NCBI GenBank assembly: GCA_039545355.1
Contig: BCJJ01000033.1
Span: 92,646-156,645, forward strand
Direction: 5' to 3'
From: Trichosporon coremiiforme
Lineage: Eukaryota > Basidiomycota > Tremellomycetes > Trichosporonales > Trichosporonaceae
Length of the DNA stretch: 64,000 nt
In this document: one piece after another, positions 1 through 11,547 of the stretch
How the letters are laid out: each line of letters opens with the position of its first letter
How positions within the stretch are numbered: position 1 is the first letter of the stretch
Program-made: the position numbers and the translations under genes
Notes under the pieces: generated by a model
Seen by the model: the letters and a program-made list of their open reading frames with translations, nothing else
Told to the model about the DNA's origin: nothing
Database searches by the model: none

Positions 1-3000
1 CAGCTTACGGGCCGGCTGTCCTCTGCGGGCAAGCAAGGCCGCATACCCCAGGCTTGGCCAATTTGTGCCAGTTTCACAGGCGTCGGCATCCTCTCGCAAT
101 TGAGAGTCTGTGGCGGACGTCTGCGTTGAAGCATTTCACCACCGTGCGGAATGCTCGCACCCACCCACCCCTTCAGTGGGTTCCGGCCGGTCCACCGGGT
201 GTGCTTTTTCGTTTCATTTCCTCTCGGCGGTCCAAGATCCACAGATGCAGATGCAAAAAGACGTAAGAGCAACCAGACTGCCAGCCCCCCATTTCTCTGC
301 GACCCGTCCCTTCGACTTCTCCTGGGCCAGGCCAGGCACACGAGTGCCGCACTCACCCTGCATCCGCCATTTGCGCATGTCAGGTTGGCTGTCAGGCAGA
401 CCTCTGGAATCAGTCCATGACCGAGCTTCCCATACTCATTCATTGAGCTGCCCGCTGCCGACGCCCGGATGCCGTATTCCTGTAAAAGCTTTGCTCTAGC
501 GCTTCTGCAGTCCTGCAGGCGCAGAGGAGCGTGCGCAGCACTTGTGTGGCAGAAATGCCTTGGTGAGCATCCGCAGGGAATCACAGGGACAACCGGAAGG
601 TTAGAACCAAGGAAAGGACAAGCACAGGCGGTGCAATTCACTGCCCGGAGACTGAATTGTCGTCAGGCGGGTTGCTGCAGAGCAGCAAGGACGCACACTA
701 GGGAGCGGAGATCACACAGCTGACCCGAGACGAGAAGCGGGATGCGTGTGAGGTGTGAGTGCGCATGCAAGCGTGCGAGTTGCGCTAACGCGTTGGGCTG
801 GGACACTGTAATTAAGCAAAGGAGCGAACAGAGCGCAGCAAGTGTATCGTAAAGGACAGCGGCAAGGAGATGGGTGTGTGGCACAATTTGTTCGCAGAAA
901 CAGCCGAAAGGACAACCAAACGCCAACTAAGATCCCTTGGGTCCTTTGAGACCTTTGGGCACGTTTAGCAACATTGTGCAATACGTTTGGGCCAGCGCCA
1001 AACTGCGTACAGCACGTTCGGTGCTCTAGCGTCTTGATGGCTCGGTCGTCTGCCTGGACCGAGGCCGCACGACCGAGGAACCCAAGCCCCGAACTCCGGG
1101 CCGCAATGTTGGCTGTCCAGTAGGATCCTTCGTGACGTGTGAGCTGCAGGGGAGTACATATGCTTAAACCGTTGGAACCAGCCGCCGAGTGGGCCGGATG
1201 AACCAGGTTCGCCGGATCGGAGAGTGCGAGGTTGCTTCCTGAAGTCGCCGGACGGACGAGCGGGCGACACACGTCATCGCCGGCCGCACAGCCCGCTATA
1301 CCTGCCGATCTGCACGATCCTGCGCGATCAGATCGGTGCCGCAGGGTAGAAGAAGGCTGGTCACACGCCCGAGGCCGAGTGCTGGAACCGAGTAAGAGAG
1401 ACATGAAGTACGAGAAAGTGGTGCGAGGGGAAGAAGGAGTACGATTGCTCGTGCGTTTCGAACGTTCGGTCACACTTCGCTCCTCGCTTGTCGCAAGCTC
1501 AGGTTGGAGCATGTGGTGTGCTACATGTGGTGCGGGATCATGTGGGGACGAATGATGTACTGGACAACTCACCGCAGAGGAACATGCGTGTGGAATGGTA
1601 GAGGGGTGCACGACGTGCGCGATCGCACAAACGAGGGCTGGAGGAACTTGAGGGACTCTGGGCAGTTCCAGTGCACCTGAAGACGACACTCTTACGTTGA
1701 TTCCCATGCTATGCCCGGCCCACAGACGGGCTTTGCTGGCCACCAGCTGCGGGCTATCGCTACAGTGCTCAGCCGAGGGCGATATGCATATCGCCCTCTC
1801 GTCAGAGGCGTTCGATGCCAGGCTGAACTCAGTTTGCGGCGGAGGCGGCGCCGCCGGAAGAATGATCCTGGTATCGTCATCTCGCTCTCATTCACTCCCA
1901 GGCTTCTTCCAAGCTCCAAGCGAGTGGATTACGGGACAGTTCCCAGTTCCAGTGAATGAAAATGAATGGAGCCGCAGGGTTGTCCTGCCAGCGGGCACTG
2001 GAACCGTCCCGGCGACGACGAGCGCCCGCACCGGGATCTGGGGGATCTCGGCGATGAGTACGAATGTGGACCGAGGGGGCGATCAGCGGTGAATTGCAAG
2101 AGAGCTTGATCGACCCGGCTGTCTAAACCATAAGATCACCTTACGACCGTCCAGTCCACGGCCTGGGCCGCTCGAGACTGTCAAGGAGTAAGCATGGAGT
2201 AAGCATTAGGCGTGGCTGTGCGGAACTGTGCTAATCCAAGACATCTCGCACCTCGCAGGTACTCAGCAAACACCCGGTCTGTGCCAAACAAAAGCAGGAC
2301 AACCGCTACTCTATCTCGAGCTCACTCAAGCTCACACCCAAAGCCAATCACGGCATGTCCGGGCCGTATCTCGTGCTGATGTGCCTAACTCTCTCGCACT
2401 TTCGGAATCCGGCTGGTATGCTTGACAACTCGCTCCTGAGCGTGTGTGCTAGCCTGGAGCTGACCTGAGTACCGACTGTCGGTGGCGACAGGGCCCAGAA
2501 GCCTAGAAGTAGGGACGCAGGCTCAAGGTTGTTCCTCAGATCCTCGTGTTCCCTCCGTGCCCTTCGTCCGTACCTGCATACTTGTGTTTTCTCCATGGCC
2601 GCATCTGTGTCCGCATGTGTAAAGGAGGAACATTACGTCCTCGACGCCTTTGGCCCTTCACATCTGTCCGTGACCCATGTGGGTCCGCAGGTCCCTGGTC
2701 GTGGGCGCCGGGTGGCTTTGAGCTTCCATGAACTTACTGGAAGTTCCAGGGGTTCTCCATGCATTCGTTCGCTACGATCCGACTCGCCTGGTCCGGAACA
2801 GGGGCAGCATGGGCATGCCCATGCCGCCTCTGACGTATGAAGTGCTGACAACAGCGGACGAGAGCCCAGATCCGAAGATGGCGGAGAACGCCGCACCCAG
2901 GCCGCAGTGCGGCGTCAACGGGGGCCGCAATGTTCAGTTACGCCACACGCAATGGCGTCGTTCGACAAACATGCACAGCAGGTAATGTCACCATCATCCT

Positions 3001-3592
3001 GCTGCCGAGGCTGACGAAGCGCCATGTATGGCCGCACTGCTGTTCGGCGTCCAAAGAGCTGGCCGCGTGCCACATATCGGCCGTCTGGGGGGTGATGTTG
3101 ATGTGTGGCGGATACAGTGGGTTTGAAGTGCTCCACTAACCAAAGCCAGCAGGTCTCGCCCACAGCTTTTTGCGCCGCCGTTTGCAGAAGCTCAGTCTCC
3201 GTACTCGAACGGACTAGATGGACTGGGTAAGCGGCATGGTCCGCCTGGTGAGAGGCCGAGTCAGGAGCTTGAATCTCCCTGCACATCCGAGGCGCGCCTC
3301 TGGCGCCGCACTAACAGTGTCCCAATGGTGGCGTACACAACTGGCAGTCTTGCTCATGAGGGGACGAGGGTGCTATACAACGGCAACCTTCACTGAATGC
3401 GCCACTGACTGGCAATGTCCTGACGCCCTTTGATAAAGCCGGTCGACCGGACGCGGCGAATGCCCACCTTGACCTTATCGCGGATGTACGCGGTGTGGAA
3501 GAGCCGAATAAGCTTAGCAGAACGGGGGCTCTCCGCTCACATCGCGCATAAAATGCATCGCGGTGTCGGCTACCATCATGAGAGGAGGGTCC
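1..3592. other. Gene-free stretch, 3.6 kb
   Basis: I find no supportable gene here. The longest open frame (712-1743, minus) has no recognisable domain, and its third positions are not strongly GC-enriched as they are in the real genes of this window. No tRNA, transposon or tandem array was recognised. The only clear structure is a 24-bp perfect palindrome at 1775-1798. Confidence 0.5.
1775..1798. repeat. 24-bp perfect palindrome
   Basis: Two 12-bp arms (GAGGGCGATATG and its exact complement) meet with no spacer. It lies in the gene-free stretch. It could be a dimeric protein-binding site or chance; no neighbouring gene explains it. Confidence 0.9.
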
Positions 3593-4980
3593 TCACCGCT
3601 TGGTATGGCGCGCTCTCTGTTGCTTGAACTCCTCCGCGAGGTGCGTCTTCAGCTGAGGCATGTTTCCGAACTCATTATCGCAATACAGGCAAACGAGCGG
3701 CGATTTCAGGAGAGCTTCCTTATCGCGCTTGGATATGACGAGCTTCTGTTCAACATCAGCAACTGAATCTAGATAGCGTTGCGCTAAGTTCAGCATGTAT
3801 CCCAGTGGACCCCTAAGTCGGTCTTCCGCAGGGAGTGTGGGGTGCGCGCCTCTTCAAGCATGAAATGAAAGAATGGGGGGAATAGTGGGGGATCGGAGCC
3901 TTCTGACAATGCAGGTGGCTGAACAGGGAAGGCATTCAATTAACCTGGGCATCCGTAGAGACGGATACCGGTGTAAGTTCAAGACCCTCCCGGGTCCTGC
4001 TCGCTTCTCGCACATGTGATACGCGGGGTAGGCTACAGGCAGACGTTCTCACCAAGATGTGCCGCTCGTCACGATGTCCGACAAGCAGCGCACCCGTTCC
4101 TCACAGACGGACACTCGTCCCTCAGCGTACTCACGTCATCGGCCTCATCGAGAGGAACAAAGAACCCCAGCTTAGGGTTGAAGCTATTGTAATGCTTCTT
4201 TGTCTTCAGGCTCGGGGACACGAGATCGTCCGAAATCACATGCAAGTGCAAGTGCCTGTGGGCTGTGTCAGCATCCGTTGCCGCTCGTAACCGATGGACA
4301 CTGCCGCCGGACCGAGATCCGCTTGCGGTGTGTCCCGCACTAGACATTGCGGAAGTATGACCGCTGGTGAATGCAGAGGAACAGGACGTCATGAATGGGA
4401 ACGGAAATCTGGAGTGCCTCGTCTCCGATCAGACGGTCACGATGGCCGTGCGGAGACGATGCGGCCAAGACTTGGTCACGAAAGCTTTCCTGATTCCTCT
4501 TTCGGTGCTTGGAAGAAACAGGCGCGCTAGGACACCGATACTCCTACAGTGTCCGTCGCTCTTGCGGTGCAGCGGCCGCTGATGCTGACACGGACGATAA
4601 TGTATACGCAAGACTTACCTCATAGATGGGATAGAATGGAAACCGGTGTTAATTTGCCACTCGAAGCCATGAGTCTTCACCATCTCATCGCGCACCATGT
4701 CCACGACCTCTGTCGCAGCGTCTGTCAGAGCGGCAAGGACATCCTTGTAGTCGGGGTCTTGAAGCAGTGTGCTCAAGTTGTCGAGCTCGGCTTCCTTGAG
4801 TTGCTTCGTGTCCGAGACAACGAAAGGGATCTTGGGCAGGACGAGAAAGTGGTACATCGCCTTAGGGTAGGCGTCAAACACAGCGATGCACCTCGGCGTC
4901 TCCAGGAGCAGCACATTAGGAGGAAGAGACGCCGTTGCGTTCTTCACCTTCGCGAAGTCTCTCAAAGCGAACAGGTTCAT
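3593..4980 (-). CDS. HNT3: Aprataxin-like DNA adenylate hydrolase
   Basis: Aprataxin removes AMP from 5' ends left by abortive DNA ligation in the nucleus. Exon 1 (4619-4980) starts at the first in-frame ATG and carries the HIT fold. The intron joins ATG-AG to GCAC, restoring the family sequence IPSMRHLHLHVI, which contains the HxHxH catalytic motif. Exon 2 (4135-4255) continues with KHYNSFNPKLGFF, typical of aprataxins. The last exon holds a CLYC...HLAEE zinc-binding tail matching the C2HE finger known from fungal aprataxins. The start of the last exon at about 3745 is the choice that closes the frame (211 residues), but a further small exon inside the roughly 390-nt second intron is possible. 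Family assignment is firm; the 3' exon structure is less so. Confidence 0.87.
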
Positions 4981-5872
4981 GGTCCGCAGTTCAATGCCCT
5001 TGGCGCCGTTGTCCCGTGGCGTTCTCAATGCCTCAGCCTTGGTCGGAGACGAGATCGGCTGCGGCGTTTGAATACTCCTGCGACTCAGCTGAGGCTGAGA
5101 AAGAGCTCGGGCAGGGGCAGGTGCTGTTATCAGCAGCCTACGTATTCCCCTATCGACGCGCAGACCGAGCTAGATAAGTCGGTATCCGACGACCGTTCCT
5201 GCTCGTGATGGCAGAGAATGCGGGGCCAATATGACAGGCGTCGTACTTTTGTGGAGGCTCCACCACGTTGTCCTCGAAACCAATCTGTCCCTTCAGCTCT
5301 GTTCACCACGTCGCAGATGACCTGGCAGCTGTCGACGTACCACGCGGTCAGTCGTCGAGTGAGCCTAAGCTGACGTCCGAATAGGTCCCCGTGGTATGGC
5401 GTTAACGTGATGTGAACAGAAGGCACAGTGCTGGAATCTTTCGCAGACTGTGAGGACGTCCGGATGACGAGGCGTTTCTGTTGCTTGGCACGTTTCGATC
5501 TGTGAAAGAAGCTCTTGTCGGTGCCTGATTCGAAGGACTTCCAGTTTCAGTAGTTGTTGGTAAAGCGTGAGAGCGGTACAACGGATTCGGTACCCGAAAG
5601 CTGGACAGTCAAGGTCAAGATCCTCGGATCCTCGTATTCATGACTGAGCAACCGCCTGCGCAGCCTGAAAAGAGAACTGACCTCCTGTATCCTGACGTTT
5701 TGCTCTTGCGAATGTTAAACAGCGTAAGTGATGGGGCTGACCTGTTGCACGGCTCGCACGTTAAATGTGTGGGAATGCTGAATCGTTTGAGGAACGCGCG
5801 TCTGGAGAGACGCGAGATGACGCCAAGTCCATCGTACACGGACTACTGCAAACCTCCGCCTCACATGTCTGA

Positions 5873-5892
5873 CACGTGATGTTTATCACGTG
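5873..5892. promoter_or_regulatory. Inverted pair of CACGTG E-boxes
   Basis: CACGTGAT, a 4-bp spacer, then ATCACGTG form an 8-bp inverted repeat, each arm containing a palindromic E-box, the known binding core of bHLH factors such as Cbf1. It lies about 490 bp upstream of the 6379 start codon. Function is inferred. Confidence 0.55.
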
Positions 5893-6108
5893 ACATCGCC
5901 TTGTCTACATCCGCGTCGAGAGCAAGATGGTAGCTCCGTTGGTCCCCCGACAGCATCGCCTGATGGGCTAGAAACCTCGGTCCAGAACGTCAATGGACCC
6001 TCAACGCGGGACTTGATGTTTAGAGTTGACAAATGAGGAGCACGGGCGTTGCGGCCCCGCCCTAGGCTTAAGCAGATGAGGATGTGCCAGCGAGGCCGGG
6101 CCACAATC

Positions 6109-6211
6109 CGACGTCATGTGCGGGCCAAGAATGACGTCAGGCATCATTCGTACGGTACTAGCCACCCACTCAGAGTCGCAGGTTTCTGGTTTCGCTGGGC
6201 GATTGACGTCA
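6109..6211. promoter_or_regulatory. Cluster of three CRE-like sites
   Basis: CGACGTCA at 6109-6116 and perfect TGACGTCA palindromes at 6132-6139 and 6204-6211 lie 170-270 bp upstream of the ATG at 6379. TGACGTCA is the established site of CREB/ATF-type bZIP proteins. Clustering within about 100 bp argues for function, which remains inferred. Confidence 0.6.
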
Positions 6212-6378
6212 TGACAAGCGAGCAACCGGCCCGGCTGTTGGCATCAGTGGCATCAACGGGACTCGCTGTGCTCCAGGAGGTCCGAAAAGTGCTCGTCCTG
6301 CTGGCCCTTTTTAGACGCAGCGGTTCATTGAGAACAGATACCTCCCACCTCCGTTTCTTGCTACGAACCACGAACACA

Positions 6379-7754
6379 ATGCGTCCCGCCGCCATCCGCC
6401 TCTCTGTCTCTCGCGCCCAGGGCGCCATGGTGAGTTACTGCAATGTTGCGGACGCGATCAAGCCAGGTGGCTTGACGTGGCTGCTCGCTGCCACTAGGCG
6501 ACGCGTCTGGTTTGTCGAAGAGCAGGTGGGCTGATATTCCCTCAGCGCCCCGTCGCCCGCCCTATTGGCATGCAGGCTCGTCCTCGCGTTGCCCAGCAGT
6601 CCCAGAAGATCTCGCAGGTCCGCTACAACTCGTCGTCCTCGGGCGGCTCGGGCGATGTTCCCAACACTGTCATTCTCGCGGCTCTTGTCGCGATCGCTGT
6701 CGGTGGATACGTCTACCTCAAGCCCATCCGCAATGTCGCTGCCAAGGTCGACCAGGCTACCGACCAGCTCCAGGGCGTCGGCCAGAAGGCCCAGAAGCTG
6801 GCTGAGCAGGGCGCCGACATTGCTCAGGCAGGAGCTGAGAAGGTCGCCGACCAGGGCGCTTCCGGACTCATGGACCTCGCGGGCATGATCTGGCCCGCTG
6901 GTGCTGCCCTCGCTACCGGCGGTATTGGTGGTCTCCTCACCCAGCTCAAGGGCGGTGACCTCGACAACGTCATTGAGAAGCTCAAGAAGTATGGCGGTGA
7001 CGATGTCAAGAACATCATCGACGAGGTCCAGAAGGCTCTCCAGAAGGCCGACAACGACCCCACCAAGGTTGACTGGAAGTCGCTCGCTCAGTCGCTCTCC
7101 AAGCAGTACGGCGGCAAGTACCAGAGTACCATTGACGTGAGTACCGAGGCATTTCTCAGAAGCGTTGGAGCGCTGTACTGATACGTCTCCCAGACTCTGA
7201 TCGGCAAGGTCCCCTCGCAGGACGAGATCAACAACTACCTGAAGAAGGCTAAGGAGGCCAGCAAGGACCAGCTCAAGAAGCTCGACGACGCCGCCAACCA
7301 GGTTTACAAGTCGATCGAGAAGGCGTCGAAGGACGGCAAGGACACGGGCGAAGCCTTCGTCAAGGGTATCACGGACGCCACTCCCGATGACCTCAACAAC
7401 ATGATCGACCAGGTCAAGGACATGGCCAAGTCTGTCGGTATCCCCGCCGACCAGATCGAGAGCTACCTCAAGGTCAAGGCCAAGGACTCGATCACGAACG
7501 CGCAGGAGTGGGCCGACACGATCCAGAACAACGCCGAGACCTTCATCCAGTGGTCGCCCGTTGGCCCGGACACGATCGTTGAGAAGGTCTCCGAGTTCTC
7601 CCCCGCCATGGGCAAGGTCGTCCAGGAGCTCCTCAACGACGCCCAGGACAAGCTCAAGGCCGGCAAGGAGGTTCTCGACAAGGAGGGCGACAAGGCCAAG
7701 AAGGCCATCGACAAGTCGAGCGACTCCTCGTCCTCCAAGTCGTCCAAGAAGTAA
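6379..7754 (+). CDS. Predicted mitochondrial membrane protein, unknown function
   Basis: Three exons (6379-6429, 6576-7136, 7194-7754) give 390 residues. I do not recognise a named family. The N terminus (MRPAAIRLSVSRAQGAM, then Arg/Gln-rich sequence) has no acidic residues and looks like a mitochondrial presequence. A hydrophobic segment (TVILAALVAIAVGGYVYL, about residues 45-62) could be a single membrane span. A second weakly hydrophobic, Gly/Ala-rich stretch lies near 125-150. The rest is Lys/Asp-rich amphipathic helix, with many AEQGADIAQAGAEKVA-like heptad runs, ending in a Ser/Lys tail. Strong codon bias and clean splice sites show it is a real gene, probably well expressed. Three CRE-like sites precede it. 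A structural or inner-membrane role is only inference. Confidence 0.85.
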
Positions 7755-8277
7755 AGCTAGCAGCAGTAGACAAGTAAAACATGTAGCAATTGGGAACCAT
7801 CATGCATCTTTCTTGAATGTAGGCGAGCGGGTCGTAGCTTTGAGGACGCACAGATAGAGAAGGTGGTCACCGAGGTTGTCGCGCGATGTGCTACTGTGAC
7901 GGGCCAAGCCTGCAAAGGTGACCTGTGCCCGAACGTCGATGGGGCGTTCGGTCACGTTTACACACATGCGAACCAGCCCACAGGTGTCCGCTATGCACGC
8001 CACGGTGCATGGCGCCGTTCCGAGGACTTGTGCATGCATAACGCCTAATTGTCGTAATTGTGGTGACCGCGGAGCAGCCGCCACCGGGTGGGTGGATGCC
8101 CCAATCTGGCACAACCCTGACGGTATGTCTTGGTGGGGCCCACTTACAGTCCCATGTGCGTCACACAGCCGCCACCGCCGTCCGGCCATCCCGGTGTGCC
8201 AAGGTCAATCGTGATCACTATATCTCGATCTCCTCATTCCTCCACTCTCGATCCACCCACTCGCTGCTATCACCACC
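7755..8277. other. Intergenic, 390-aa gene to NPC2-like gene
   Basis: About 0.5 kb between two plus-strand genes. It should contain the first gene's 3' UTR and the second gene's promoter; I see no further gene. Confidence 0.5.
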
Positions 8278-9353
8278 ATGCGCATCGCCGCCATCGCCCT
8301 CCTTCCCCTCCTCGCTGTGCCGGCTGCGGCCGACCTGGCCCAGGACGCGTTCCAGTGGGCCGCCGACATCATCGACGGCAACTCCGCCCCGGCCCCCAAG
8401 TCGGACGATGTCCACATCATGGACGGATGGAAGTGGTCTGACTGCGGTACGTTCTGCTATTCTCGATCAGATGGAAAGCTAACAGGATCAGGCCTCCCTT
8501 CTGACGCGATGTGAGTGCGGCGCGACAACTGACGCCATCGTCGGAAACGATGATTGGGTGGCAAAAGCGCTGACGATAAGCACGATCGACAAGATTGAGC
8601 TCTCGCCCGACCCTCCCAAGCCTGGCAAGAACCTCACCGTCACTGTCCATGGCACCGCGAACGAGAAGATCGAGGTGTGTGCTCAAAGCGGTCTCCGCCG
8701 ATGTCACTGGGTGGTGGCACCCCACTCGCGCACAAACACTGACAAGACAGGAGGGCGCTTACGCCGATGTCACCGTCAAGCTTGGTCTGATCAAGCTTAT
8801 CCAGAAGCGCTTCGATGTCTGCGAGGAGGCGTAAGTTTGCTTAACCAGGGCAGATAAACTGACACTCAGTCGTAACGCGAACGCCTCGATCCAGTGCCCC
8901 ATCGAGAAGGGCCAGTACACCGTCGTCCAGGAGGTTGCCCTCCCCAAGGAGATTCCCCAGGGTGAGTCGATCGCTGCGCAGCAGGTGGGGCTTCTCGAGC
9001 TCTGCCAAAGATGCCCGCACCCCGATCAGCCCGTAGCATGGCGATCACCTTCCGGGTGACTCGACGCAGAGGCTGTTTGGGGTGCGCCGTCTTCGGGGCT
9101 GAGACTGCGGACCACAACGTCCCGGCCAACGCTGCTATAACGATACCGGAGAGATTGCGTCTGGCGCTGCTCAGCTTGCAGGTTCACTTGCATGGAGCTG
9201 ACATCACAGCCAAGTTTGTCGTCAACGTTCGCGGCTACACTACCGATGACGATGACATGGTGTGCCTCGATCTCGTGGTCGACTTTGTGAGTTGCGCAGG
9301 CACGTGTGTAGGCCGCTAACTGATCGCAGACGAACCCCGACAAGTTCTGGTGA
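8278..9353 (+). CDS. NPC2: Secreted ML-domain (NPC2-like) lipid-binding protein
   Basis: Seven exons (8278-8446, 8492-8510, 8581-8674, 8751-8830, 8870-8961, 9210-9286, 9330-9353) close into 184 residues. A signal peptide (MRIAAIALLPLLAVPAAA) leads into an ML domain, which has an immunoglobulin-like fold enclosing a sterol or phospholipid. Diagnostic parts are WKWSDCGLPSDAI, LSPDPPKPGKNLTV, FDVCEEA, IQCPIEKGQY and DDDMVCLDLVVDF. The four cysteines that form the domain's disulfides are present. Fungal members are annotated as phosphatidylglycerol/phosphatidylinositol transfer proteins and as NPC2, acting in the vacuole lumen or secreted. Which lipid is bound cannot be read from sequence. The exons are very small, and the 248-nt fifth intron is the longest. 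Confidence 0.9.
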
Positions 9354-9815
9354 ACATCATAGACTCTCGCTCGGCTGTACAGCTCATAACGATCTCGCTC
9401 TCCTTATGCATTGAATGATTCAGGCTTCAGTTGCCAAGGGAGCAAGAGGAAGGGCATACGTTTGCATCTCAGATGATAGGGGCAGACAGAAACAGGCAGG
9501 CGTGGGGCTATGGAACATGCGGGGTGGTATTGGCGTCCCTCAGTGCGAGACACTCTAGGAGGGATAGTGAGGGGTTGTTTCTGTTGGGCTCTAGATGCGC
9601 GTCAGATTGATTGTTCTTATCTCTGGCTCCGGGCTAGGTCTATGTTGGAGAACGGATGGGAGATGCAGGACGTAGTGCTGCGGTTGTTGGGGATGTGGCG
9701 GATAACGAGAGTGAGAGCGAGGGCGAGAGCGTGATCAGCTGCGCACCTTCCATCTCGTTAAAGTCGTTAGAAGTCGTAATCAGGCCGTGGATCTTCACAT
9801 GGCTAGTGGAGCTGC
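9354..9815. other. Convergent intergenic region
   Basis: This 460-bp gap separates the 3' ends of the NPC2-like gene and the bHLH gene. It presumably holds both 3' UTRs. No other feature was recognised. Confidence 0.5.
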
Positions 9816-11547
9816 TCATTCGTGAGCACTGGCAACGTTTTGGACGCCTTCGCCTACATTTCCACCATTGAGTGCAGCGAGGGTCTCGTGGTTGACGACG
9901 CCGTTAGCAGCGGTCGCGTACGCGGCCGCAACATTGTGCTCCGCGTGCTGCTGCTGCTGCTGTTGCTGGTGCTGGTGTTGGCTCATGGCGAGCCTAAGGC
10001 TGTTCAGATTGTTGACGACGGTCTGATGCGAGCTGGGGTCAGCTCAGCTTCTGCAGCCAAAAGCTTACGCAGTCAGCAGCTGGTGCTGCTCCTGAAGAAC
10101 CTGATGCTGGCGGGTGAGGTTCTCGAACTTCTCCCTCTCCGCCTCGATGTGCGTCACAGCACGCTCGAGCAAGACCGTCTTGGAGCAGCGCTGGAACGTA
10201 GCAGGGAGCGCCTTGCGGAGACGCTCAAAACCGTCACGTAACTCATTGCGGCGGCGCTGACTTTAGCTACACTCTCTTTCACGACCATAGTAGCATACTC
10301 ACCTGTTCGCTCTGGATGCGAGCCGTCCTTGTGTCACGAGGTCCCTCCTTCGGTGAGGTCTGTTCCTTGGGCGGTTGGTTGCTGGGCCGGTGGTCCGAGT
10401 CACTATTGTCAGACCTGACGTTCGGGTTCGCGTCTCGAAGATCTCGGGAAACTCGGGGAACGGCGGGGGCTGCTCTCGGGGTCTGGAGGGGCTGCTGGGC
10501 TAGGTTCTGGGTGTGGGTCTGGGGCTGGGACTGAGACTGGGAGGGCTGGAAGACTAACTTTCCTGAGCGCGGCTCGATGTCGACGTCCTCCTCGTCGTTA
10601 CTTGACCCAATGCTGAGCCTTGCACCCTTCATGTGCGCCTGCACGCGGTGTGCGACCGGCTGGCCGAATGGATAGCCCGCGTAGGTGCCGTTCCCTGAGC
10701 TGAAGGCCAGTGCGTTCTCGGACGGGCTGTGCGGCGGGGATCCACCATGGATCCCATGCACGGCTTGGTTGTACAGCCAGCTGGGTCCTGGAGACAGGTC
10801 GTTAAGCTGCGCGGTGAGCGCACCGACTGGCGAGATCGGGGTGTGCAAGGTCCCCGGCATCATTGATGTCGGGACTCCCTGGCCCGCGATCGAGTGCATG
10901 AAGGCCGACGACGGCACGGCCGTTCCGGACGCCATGGCATGGTACTTGACACCGCCGCTGGGGGAGCCAGATATGGTGCCATTGTGGTGAGACTGGTGTG
11001 ACTGCAGTGCCACGTTTCCGGTATGGCCAGATCCGTAGTTGACTGGGAATGTTAGTTCTCGTGCCACCAGTAGTCTCGGGGCTTTGGGGGCGGCGCGGCA
11101 TCCGGGAGACGCCATGATCGCACTGATAACGGAAAGCTCGGGGCGCTCGAACTCACCAAGGCTCTGGTCATAGAGGTACGGTGGTCCACCATACTGGAAG
11201 CCCATGCCCAGCGTTTGAGGGTCCTGCGGCTGCAGTTGGGGAGAGAGCTGCGAGACTCCTGTTTCTTGTCCTTGCGTAGAGTGACGGTTTACGTGGGAAA
11301 CAAGATCGATGGGATCCTGCAATCCAACACGGTCCGGAGGCGTCAGGAGCGGGGTCTGGATCGGGGTCTGCGTCGGGTCCGTCTTGACCATGGGCTGGCT
11401 GATGGCCTGGGCCCCGCTGACGTCGGGTTTCTCCTCCTCCTCACAGGGGAGCTGACCGCTGCCAGACATGTTCGAGGGGCTTGATGATCCGGGTGAGTTG
11501 TTCAGGTAGTCCTTCATTCCTGTTCTGGTCAGCAATCCTCGCGTCAT
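9816..11547 (-). CDS. bHLH transcription factor
   Basis: Four exons (11157-11547, 10303-11042, 10069-10256, 9816-10032) give 511 residues. The 36-nt intron at 10257-10302's downstream neighbour (10033-10068) and the 46-nt intron 10257-10302 flank the DNA-binding exon. The first two thirds are a low-complexity Pro/Ser/Gln region, including an SQSQSQPQTHTQ run. The spliced sequence TARIQSEQ-RRRNELRDGF-ERLRKALP is a bHLH basic region and helix 1. CSKTVLLERAVTHIEAER is helix 2, followed by a Leu/Gln-rich zipper-like stretch and a short Gln run. An in-frame 114-nt intron (11043-11156, with CTAAC branch site) has no stop, so an unspliced isoform stays open. The start at 11547 is the first in-frame ATG; the ATG at 11517 is also possible. 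A nuclear regulator binding E-box DNA is expected; targets are unknown. Confidence 0.85.

Larger units (their letters stand above)
4981..6378. other. Divergent intergenic region, HNT3 to 390-aa gene
   Basis: About 1.4 kb separates the two divergent start codons. No coding sequence was recognised. It holds an inverted pair of CACGTG sites (5873-5892) and three CRE-like sites (6109-6211), listed separately. Confidence 0.6.

Noticed and set aside
712..1743. 343-residue minus-strand open frame
   Set aside because: No domain, no flanking splice logic, and only mild GC enrichment at third positions compared with true genes; probably chance in GC-rich DNA.
3940..4030. tRNA-like B-box (GTTCAAGAC)
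   Set aside because: No matching A-box or cloverleaf could be formed; it lies within an aprataxin intron.
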